DNA from: Phycisphaerae bacterium
GTDB taxonomy: Bacteria > Planctomycetota > Phycisphaerae > Sedimentisphaerales > SG8-4
Assembly (NCBI GenBank): GCA_030613765.1
Contig: JAUWLI010000184.1
Location: 1-6,271 of the forward strand
Length of the DNA stretch: 6,271 nt
Direction: 5' to 3'
Position 1 is the stretch's first letter; every line of letters starts with the position of its first letter. A model generated the notes under the pieces. That model was not told the origin of the DNA, did no database searches, and saw only the letters and a program-made list of their open reading frames with translations. Positions 1-4,946 of this stretch are shown one piece after another. The position numbers and the translations under genes were made by a program.

Positions 1-196
1 TGAGCTCCTTGACCTGCCCCTGCAGCCTATCACGGAATTGCGTAACATCAACCAGTTCCAGTTTAGTTTGCTCTAAAGCAGCCTTGGCTGCGGCCAATGC
101 CAACTCTGCTTCTTTCTTCGCCCCGCTTTCACAACCGGTCAAAGCAATTGACCAAACCAATACAATCAAAGATGTAAGAATGAGTCTGAGTTTCAT
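1..196 (-). CDS. Putative coiled-coil lipoprotein, N-terminal part only
   Basis: Only the first 65 codons lie in the window; the gene continues past the left edge. The product begins MKLRLILTSLIVLVWSIALT and then GC, a classic lipoprotein signal peptide: a basic start, a hydrophobic core and an LTGC lipobox with the lipidated Cys at residue 22. The mature part is rich in Ala, Glu, Lys and Leu (for example KKEAELALAAAKAALEQ) and looks like the start of a long helix or coiled coil. It is probably anchored to a membrane facing the periplasm. The start is supported by a Shine-Dalgarno sequence AGAAGGAG at 207-214, 10 bases upstream of the ATG. No family can be assigned from this fragment. It follows the prepilin gene on the same strand after a 171-base gap, so co-transcription is possible but not shown. 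Confidence 0.8.
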   Translation of the reverse strand, partial: MKLRLILTSLIVLVWSIALTGCESGAKKEAELALAAAKAALEQTKLELVDVTQFRDRLQGQVKEL

Positions 197-258
197 TATT
201 TCGGCGCTCCTTCTCGTTTCGGTTTCATTAAACCAAGAACTTCCTAAATGAACTCTGC

Positions 259-274
259 CCGGCTACTCCGCCGG
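259..274. repeat. Short GC-rich inverted repeat in the prepilin-lipoprotein gap
   Basis: The arms CCGGC and GCCGG (5 bp) flank a 6-base loop, TACTCC. The hairpin lies between the end of the prepilin gene and the start of the lipoprotein gene. On the transcribed (minus) strand it is not followed by a T run, so it is not a convincing intrinsic terminator. It could be a weak RNA stem or chance. The rest of 197-367 shows no gene or recognisable site apart from the lipoprotein's ribosome binding site. Confidence 0.25.
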
Positions 275-367
275 ACTTAATAATTACCAATCAGAATTTA
301 CCAGACAATATACGTTCCACAATTGGTCGCTAATAAGATAACCCAAGCTGGCGAAGTGGTCAATATG

Positions 368-1057
368 TTATTTTTTAAACCGCCATATGTTTACGGTCAT
401 CTTCTCGGCGGCTATCCATTCGACGTGCCAGTCGAGATATAGATTATTACAGCCGTTGTTTTTATGACGGTCTCGTGCCACTCTTCGGCCATTAGTATAG
501 CCCTCACTATTCGAAGTGGGCAAGTGTCCCGTCTGCCATACATCGCATCGACGCCATCCCGGGTCATCGGCTTTTCTGATTATATCCCGCCAGGGTCCAT
601 ACTCGTTATCTGCAAGATAGATAGTAGATGCCAGGTTACGACAGGCAGACAGCGGAGTAGGTTTCTCTACTTCGTGGCCGACCATATCTGTTTCACTCTG
701 GAACTCCCAGCCATTGACGACATAGCAGACGGTCTGATCAGTGTCATGATAGGATGGACAACGATATATCTTTACATTACGGTAATCATTATCGACTGGT
801 CTCTGGGCCAAATAAGGCATAAAAAGTTGATACCAAGCTCCATCTGGACCACTTCTCTTACTACGTGGGATACAAGAGTCATAGTCTTCGGCGTATAATT
901 CGGCGCCGAGGCCGATTTGGCGCATGTTGCTTTTGCAAATGGCGTCCTTTGCCTGTTCTCTGGCCTTTTGCAGTGCCGGAATCAATATCGCCATCAATAA
1001 GGCAATGATGGCGATCACGACCAATAGTTCTATTAAAGTAAATCCTCGTTTGTGCAT
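368..1057 (-). CDS. Prepilin-type N-terminal cleavage/methylation domain protein (PVC type II pseudopilin-like)
   Basis: A 229-residue protein beginning MHKRGFTLIELLVVIAIIAL. This is a type IV prepilin or type II secretion pseudopilin leader: cleavage is expected after Gly5, before Phe6, with the usual Glu at mature position +5 and a hydrophobic helix to about residue 28. The following segment (ALQKAREQAKDAICKSNMRQ, then IGLG) matches the large PVC family with a prepilin head and a DUF1559-like body. Near the C-terminus, RHKNNGCNNLYLDWHVEW resembles that family's H-X9-DG signature, but has ten residues between His and Asp and Trp in place of Gly. The start at 1057 is preferred over an in-frame upstream start at 1096, because GAGGGAG lies 7 bases before it and the leader must begin just ahead of KRGFTL. 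The gene starts 39 bases after the sulfatase gene ends, so the two are probably in one operon. The protein is probably exported and processed by a prepilin peptidase. Its function is unknown; it need not form pili. Confidence 0.88.
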   Translation of the reverse strand: MHKRGFTLIELLVVIAIIALLMAILIPALQKAREQAKDAICKSNMRQIGLGAELYAEDYDSCIPRSKRSGPDGAWYQLFMPYLAQRPVDNDYRNVKIYRCPSYHDTDQTVCYVVNGWEFQSETDMVGHEVEKPTPLSACRNLASTIYLADNEYGPWRDIIRKADDPGWRRCDVWQTGHLPTSNSEGYTNGRRVARDRHKNNGCNNLYLDWHVEWIAAEKMTVNIWRFKK

Positions 1058-1064
1058 AACCGAA

Positions 1065-1071
1065 CTCCCTC
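1065..1071 (-). promoter_or_regulatory. Ribosome binding site of the prepilin gene (decides the start)
   Basis: On the minus strand GAGGGAG lies 7 bases before the ATG at 1057. It selects the MHKRGFTL start and argues against the longer reading from 1096, which would put 13 extra residues before the prepilin leader. Confidence 0.7.
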
Positions 1072-1096
1072 TTCTGCACAAAAATCGAAAAAACAA

Positions 1097-2650
1097 TCAC
1101 AATCTTAAAGCAGGTATATCAACCTTAAGATGGTTTTGCAATTTGCTTCTTAAAGTTTTCGCTATTTTTGGGAATTCTTTAATAACATTTTTGGCCTGCT
1201 TCGGGTCGTTTTTTAAGTCATAAAGGCAGGGCCCTTTTCCCGGGCTTTTGCCCCTGATATTCTGGAAATAGTGCCAATTCAAATTATGGATTGCGCCAAA
1301 GTTCTGGAATACCGTGTAAACATCATCGTGTATTGACTGAGCCCGGCCTGTTACTAATTTCCACATATCCTCTCCATCCATATTCTTATAGTCGTCAATT
1401 CCAAGCAGTGAAAGGAATGTAGGCATAAAATCGACAGCACTGACGAGACCCTCAATGCGTTTTCCTGCAAACCTGGCGTCGGGATGCTTGATAATTAATG
1501 GAATTTGAGTAACACAATCATTAAGAAGAGCGGGAGTTTTCTGTACACACCCCTGCTCGCCGAGGTGTGTGCCATGATCGGTTGAAAAGGCTATAATTGT
1601 ATCATCCATCAGCCCCATATCTTCAACTCTTTTCAAAAGCTGACCTATACAGTAATCACTGAATGTCACTTCTGCCGCATAAAGGTCTCTAATGACAGGT
1701 AAATCTTCAGGACGTATGTCCTTGTTCCTGACTCCATACCCAAACAGATATCGCTCATACGGATATTTGTCGCGATACATTTTCTGGAATCGTGGAGGTG
1801 CGTCCCACGGTTCATGTGGGTCGAACATATCAATCCAGAGCATAAACGGACTGCTGTTAACATTTCGCTGGAGCCAGTTCATAGCCTCGATACAGGAGCT
1901 TGCACAGAAATAATCTTTCTCGCTTTTTCTGTCCTGTGTATTCATCAGGTATTGACGCATGTTTCTATCATAACGCTCGTTCCATAAATGAGCAGGCATA
2001 TGTTTTTTCGGATCGAATTTTTCTTTTGGGCCGCTTTTCCACATGTCGGTTTCCTGGCCCCGCACCCAATGCCAGGAATCGAAGCCCCTATGGAAATTAT
2101 AATCCGGCTTGAAATGATGATACGTATCAACGATAAGACCGGTTGTGAAACCTCGTTTGCCGAGGACCTGGGCAAAGGTGACATCAGTCTTGGCAAGGGG
2201 CTGCCACTTTGATTCAGGGAGGACACTTTTTCCCGTGTGATAGACCCTTCGGCACGGAATTGTAGGCAGGCCTTCAGCACTGGCGTTTGCGAACAAGACA
2301 CTGTCTTTTGCGAACCTATCCAGATAAGGTGTTTTTATTCGTGTACTGCCATAACAACCAAGATGGTCCGCCCTCCACGTATCGGCAATGATTACAATTA
2401 AATTCAGACGACCATCTTTAGAGGTCCTCCGACCTCCTGGAGCACGTTTGACCGGGGCTTTCAAACTTCCCGACCATATGGGCATCTCTGTTCCCTTTTC
2501 TTTCAGTTCCTTTGCGCCACCGGCCAGCAAACCGGCCGCACCCATTCCGGCTACTGTCCCAATAAAACCCCTTCTCGTTAATAAGTTTTCGTCTTTCTCT
2601 GATGTGCGTGAAGATTTTTCCTTTGCTGCTGTCTTGTTCTCAGTTGACAT
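1097..2650 (-). CDS. Tat-exported sulfatase-family (alkaline phosphatase superfamily) hydrolase with Thr at the nucleophile position
   Basis: A 517-residue protein of usual length for a bacterial sulfatase. A long polar N-region leads to a twin-arginine signal (RRGFIG at residues 26-31, then a small hydrophobic Gly/Ala-rich core to about 45), so Tat export is likely. The sulfatase fold is clear: metal-site strand IIADTWRADHLGCYG at about 87-101, DPHEPWDAP at 277-285, and the second metal site STDHGTHLGE at 356-365 followed by Lys371. The active-site signature, normally C/S-x-P-x-R followed by TG, reads TIPCRRVYHTG at 130-140. Every position aligns, but the residue that should become formylglycine is Thr130 (codon ACA at 2261-2263). 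A true formylglycine sulfatase is therefore doubtful. Thr is the nucleophile in related phosphodiesterases and phosphotransferases of the superfamily, so a phosphoester substrate or a non-catalytic role is possible. The start is the ATG at 2650, 7 bases after AAGGAG; an in-frame GTG at 2656 is too close to that site. The gene follows accA by 86 bases and precedes the prepilin gene by 39. Confidence 0.9.
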   Translation of the reverse strand: MSTENKTAAKEKSSRTSEKDENLLTRRGFIGTVAGMGAAGLLAGGAKELKEKGTEMPIWSGSLKAPVKRAPGGRRTSKDGRLNLIVIIADTWRADHLGCYGSTRIKTPYLDRFAKDSVLFANASAEGLPTIPCRRVYHTGKSVLPESKWQPLAKTDVTFAQVLGKRGFTTGLIVDTYHHFKPDYNFHRGFDSWHWVRGQETDMWKSGPKEKFDPKKHMPAHLWNERYDRNMRQYLMNTQDRKSEKDYFCASSCIEAMNWLQRNVNSSPFMLWIDMFDPHEPWDAPPRFQKMYRDKYPYERYLFGYGVRNKDIRPEDLPVIRDLYAAEVTFSDYCIGQLLKRVEDMGLMDDTIIAFSTDHGTHLGEQGCVQKTPALLNDCVTQIPLIIKHPDARFAGKRIEGLVSAVDFMPTFLSLLGIDDYKNMDGEDMWKLVTGRAQSIHDDVYTVFQNFGAIHNLNWHYFQNIRGKSPGKGPCLYDLKNDPKQAKNVIKEFPKIAKTLRSKLQNHLKVDIPALRL

Positions 2651-2657
2651 AATCACT

Positions 2658-2663
2658 CTCCTT
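2658..2663 (-). promoter_or_regulatory. Ribosome binding site of the sulfatase-family gene (decides the start)
   Basis: AAGGAG on the minus strand, 7 bases before the ATG at 2650. An in-frame GTG at 2656 lies one base from this site and is unlikely to be used. The 80-base gap between this start region and accA (2657-2736) shows no clear terminator or promoter. Confidence 0.75.
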
Positions 2664-2736
2664 GAAAAAAAGTGAATTTTCTCCCCCCTTGAGGTCTAAA
2701 ATAACGAAGATATTGACACCTAATAACACAGCGTTG

Positions 2737-3813
2737 TCACACTTTTGCGGGGACTGGTTTTGGTTTTGTGTGGATTTTTTCTATGGCTGCCCTTACCCTC
2801 TCTCTGCCGGCCAAAGTTTTCCGGCGAAGTTTTTCTGCCGGACTGGTCCCTATCGAACGCAATTTCCTGTATCTGTTTTCAAGCAGATTATCAACCTTTG
2901 TGCGTTTCAGGTCACGCAGGGTTTTGGCAATATATTTCTCGACATTATAAACAGTGTCATGAACATTGCGATGTGCGCCGCCGAGCGGTTCGGGAATAAC
3001 TGCATCAACCAGCTCAAGCTTATACAAATCCTTGCTTGTCAGCTTGAGTGCCTCGGCGGCATGTGGGGCCTGCGAGCCGTCACGCCAGAGAATTGCAGCA
3101 CAGCCCTCAGGCGATATCACCGAATAATATGCGAATTCAAGCATCGCCAGCTTGTCACCCACACCTATACCGAGGGCACCACCCGAACCACCCTCACCAA
3201 TACATATACAAATTATCGGCACCCTTAAACGTGACATCTCCTGAAGATTGGCTGCTATTGCCTGGGCCTGGCCCCGCTCTTCAGCCCCAATGCCCGGATA
3301 GGCACCCGGAGTGTCAATGAGCGTAATGACAGGAATGCCATACTTTTCAGCGAATTTCATCTTGATTAGCGCCTTGCGGTAACCTTCAGGATTGGGACAT
3401 CCGAAATTACAGACAACCTTTTCCTTTGTGTTTCTTCCCTTGTTTTGACCGACAATGAATACTCTATCTCTGCCGATCTGGCCAAGTCCTGTTACGATTG
3501 CCCGGTCATCACCAAAACATCTATCGCCGTGAAACTCGCGAAAGTCTTTTACCATCAGGTCAAGATAGTCAGATAAAAGCGGTCTCTTCGGATGACGTGC
3601 CACCTGAACGGTTTGCCAGGCGGTGAGATTCGAATAGATTCGTTTCAGCTCTGTAACTTGTTCTCTCCGGAGCTGGCGAATCTCTGAAGAATAGTCAATG
3701 CCCTTAATCGAACTGAGTTTGCGCAGTTCATTCATCTGGCGATCAAGGTCAGCTACTTTCTGCTCAAAGTCGAGATGATCACCGTTGCTTATTTTATTAG
3801 CACTTTTCGGCAT
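2737..3813 (-). CDS. accA: Acetyl-CoA carboxylase carboxyltransferase subunit alpha
   Basis: AccA pairs with AccD to transfer the carboxyl group from carboxybiotin on AccB to acetyl-CoA, giving malonyl-CoA for fatty acid synthesis in the cytoplasm. From the ATG at 3813 the product is 358 residues. It shows the family landmarks in order: LDFEQKVADL near the start (14-23), DFREFHGDR (90-98), NKGRNTKEK (124-132), DTPGAYPGIGAEERGQ (167-182), the oxyanion-hole loop GEGGSGGALGIGVGDK (206-221) and SVISPEGCAAILWRD (231-245). The usual family end is near residue 322. A basic tail of about 36 residues (323-358; 11 Lys/Arg against 3 Glu) follows. The start is uncertain: the frame stays open upstream to a stop at 3943-3945, with a TTG at 3900 and no in-frame ATG beyond 3813, and no good Shine-Dalgarno precedes 3813. 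I chose 3813 because the AccA homology begins just inside it. AccB, AccC and AccD are not in the window. Confidence 0.93.
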   Translation of the reverse strand: MPKSANKISNGDHLDFEQKVADLDRQMNELRKLSSIKGIDYSSEIRQLRREQVTELKRIYSNLTAWQTVQVARHPKRPLLSDYLDLMVKDFREFHGDRCFGDDRAIVTGLGQIGRDRVFIVGQNKGRNTKEKVVCNFGCPNPEGYRKALIKMKFAEKYGIPVITLIDTPGAYPGIGAEERGQAQAIAANLQEMSRLRVPIICICIGEGGSGGALGIGVGDKLAMLEFAYYSVISPEGCAAILWRDGSQAPHAAEALKLTSKDLYKLELVDAVIPEPLGGAHRNVHDTVYNVEKYIAKTLRDLKRTKVDNLLENRYRKLRSIGTSPAEKLRRKTLAGRERVRAAIEKIHTKPKPVPAKV

Positions 3814-3942
3814 ATTATTTTTAATGTTTCCCGGTTCGCTGCGGATACACAAGATACCAGCACACACAGCGAAAATGGCAATAAAAAAACCTGCCCACAA
3901 ACAGCGGGCGGGACGTTTTCTTTTCTGCCATATCCGTTGGCA
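3814..3942 (-). other. Open in-frame extension upstream of accA encoding a hydrophobic segment
   Basis: The accA frame continues without a stop for 43 codons upstream of the chosen ATG. It encodes a basic stretch (QKRKRPARC), a transmembrane-like segment (WAGFFIAIFAVCAGILCI) and a short polar linker into AccA. The only non-ATG starts here are weak, such as TTG at 3900. In another frame an ATG at 3931 opens MAEKKTSRPLFVGRFF, and removing one base from the T7 run (plus-strand A7 at 3883-3889) would join it smoothly to the hydrophobic stretch and then to AccA. This could be a sequencing or natural indel, a decayed membrane-protein start, or chance. AccA is normally soluble, so I do not include this part in the gene. 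Confidence 0.35.
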
Positions 3943-3997
3943 CTATTGTCTAAAGTTAAAATATTAACATTTTGATAACACAAATAAAAGAAAAAAA

Positions 3998-4026
3998 TTG
4001 ACATCTGTCTTGCCATGCTATAGTTT
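3998..4026 (+). promoter_or_regulatory. Candidate sigma-70 promoter for tyrA-purL
   Basis: A perfect TTGACA at 3998-4003 is followed by TATAGT at 4019-4024 (spacer 15) or TAGTTT at 4021-4026 (spacer 17). It lies in the divergent intergenic region, about 45-50 bases before the tyrA start, facing the right way. The surrounding region is AT-rich. The accA promoter on the other strand must also be in this area, but I could not pick it out with confidence. Confidence 0.5.
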
Positions 4027-4070
4027 TTAGCATAATTTACCCTGAGGCATATATCCATAACTTCTTGACT

Positions 4071-4946
4071 ATGAAAGACTTAAGGCAAATAACCGTAGTA
4101 GGGCTTGGTCTTTTAGGCGGCTCGATAACTTTAAGGATTTTACGCTCTTTACCCGGCGTAAAAGCAGTGGGTTACGCCCATCGCCCTTCCACACGCGCAA
4201 AAGCAAGACAGTTGGCAGTTGCTACTGAAATCGTCAACGACATACATGAAAGTGTATCCGGCACAGACCTTGTCATCCTGGCCACACCTATATACACATT
4301 TGAGAATATCTTCAGCATAATCGGCGATACCCTACCGGCCGGCTGTATTGTCACTGATGTCGGCTCGACTAAAGTTCTGCCCCACCGCTGGGCAGCCAAA
4401 AAGCTGCCGAAAACTATTCACTATGTCGGCTCGCATCCAATTGCCGGTTCAGAACAAAGGGGCGTCGAATTCGCCAGGGATGATTTGTTTGACCAGACCA
4501 TCTGCATTTTGACAACGACGAAAACAACCAACCGCCGGGCGGTACAAACACTAAAGAAATTCTGGTCAGACCTTGGCTGTGCCGTGAAGCTAATGACACC
4601 CGCCAACCACGACAGGACTTTTGCAAAAATAAGCCATCTACCACACACAGCAGCAGTAGCATTGATAAATTCCAATAGTCGTGAAGAACTAAAGTTTGCC
4701 GGCAAAGGTTTTATAGATACTTCCAGAATAGCATCCAGCCCTGCCAATATCTGGGCCGACGTACTGCTGACAAACGCCGGCAACACCACAAAAGGCATAG
4801 ATAGAATTATCGCCGAACTATTGAAAATAAAAAAAGCAATCAAAAGCCGGAATAAAAAACAAATTGAAAACTTGCTCGAGATGGCAAGGAAAAAACGCTG
4901 TGCTATGATAAACTATAAAATCAAAAATAAGGAACTAATATCGTGA
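4071..4946 (+). CDS. tyrA: Prephenate dehydrogenase
   Basis: A 291-residue protein of the TyrA family, which oxidatively decarboxylates prephenate to 4-hydroxyphenylpyruvate using NAD(P)+ in tyrosine synthesis. The N-terminal Rossmann domain begins with VVGLGLLGGS (9-18) and includes DLVILATP (66-73). TDVGSTK (95-101), GSHPIAGSEQRG (120-131), NHD (179-181), ISHLPHTAA (187-195) and GFIDTSRIASS (213-223) are the standard prephenate-binding and catalytic motifs. Ser99, His122, His189/192 and Arg219 are the likely counterparts of the active-site residues known in the family. No chorismate mutase or ACT domain is present, so this is the short monofunctional form. Feedback control by tyrosine through an ACT domain is therefore not expected. 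The ATG at 4071 is preferred; a TTG at 4065 would add two residues, and neither has a convincing Shine-Dalgarno site. The very basic C-terminus (about 257-291) overlaps the start of purL by four bases. Specificity for arogenate rather than prephenate cannot be excluded. Confidence 0.93.
   Translation: MKDLRQITVVGLGLLGGSITLRILRSLPGVKAVGYAHRPSTRAKARQLAVATEIVNDIHESVSGTDLVILATPIYTFENIFSIIGDTLPAGCIVTDVGSTKVLPHRWAAKKLPKTIHYVGSHPIAGSEQRGVEFARDDLFDQTICILTTTKTTNRRAVQTLKKFWSDLGCAVKLMTPANHDRTFAKISHLPHTAAVALINSNSREELKFAGKGFIDTSRIASSPANIWADVLLTNAGNTTKGIDRIIAELLKIKKAIKSRNKKQIENLLEMARKKRCAMINYKIKNKELIS
4929..4934 (+). promoter_or_regulatory. Ribosome binding site of purL inside tyrA (supports a GTG start)
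   Basis: AAGGAA lies within the last codons of tyrA, 8 bases before the GTG at 4943. It supports the unusual GTG start and the GTGA overlap of the two genes. Confidence 0.65.

Noticed and set aside
9..251. An 80-codon plus-strand open frame at the left edge
   Set aside because: It is antisense to the lipoprotein gene, which has a lipobox and a Shine-Dalgarno site, and it has neither.
464..898. A 144-codon plus-strand open frame opposite the prepilin gene
   Set aside because: It is antisense to a well-supported prepilin-type protein and has no ribosome binding site or family motif that I can see.
1945..2301. A 118-codon minus-strand open frame within the sulfatase-like gene
   Set aside because: It is an alternate-frame reading inside a gene with clear family motifs, with a low-complexity Ser/Ile-rich product.
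2714..2739. Inverted repeat TGACA...TGTCA at the end of accA, considered as a terminator or operator
   Set aside because: The arms are only 5 bp with a 16-base loop and no T run follows, so it is no better than chance.
2662..3228. A 188-codon plus-strand open frame opposite accA
   Set aside because: It lies almost wholly inside accA on the other strand, its protein resembles no family, and accA is unambiguous there.
4017..4031. Palindrome-like GCTA...TAGC just after the tyrA -35 element, considered as an operator
   Set aside because: The arms are 4 bp in AT-rich sequence and overlap the -10 region; chance is the simpler explanation.
3789..4058. An 89-codon minus-strand frame across the divergent intergenic region
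   Set aside because: It covers the tyrA promoter candidate, overlaps the accA start in another frame and has no supporting ribosome binding site. The hydrophobic signal in this area belongs to the accA frame.
4421..4843. A 140-codon minus-strand open frame opposite tyrA
   Set aside because: It is antisense to conserved TyrA motifs and its product shows no recognisable domain.
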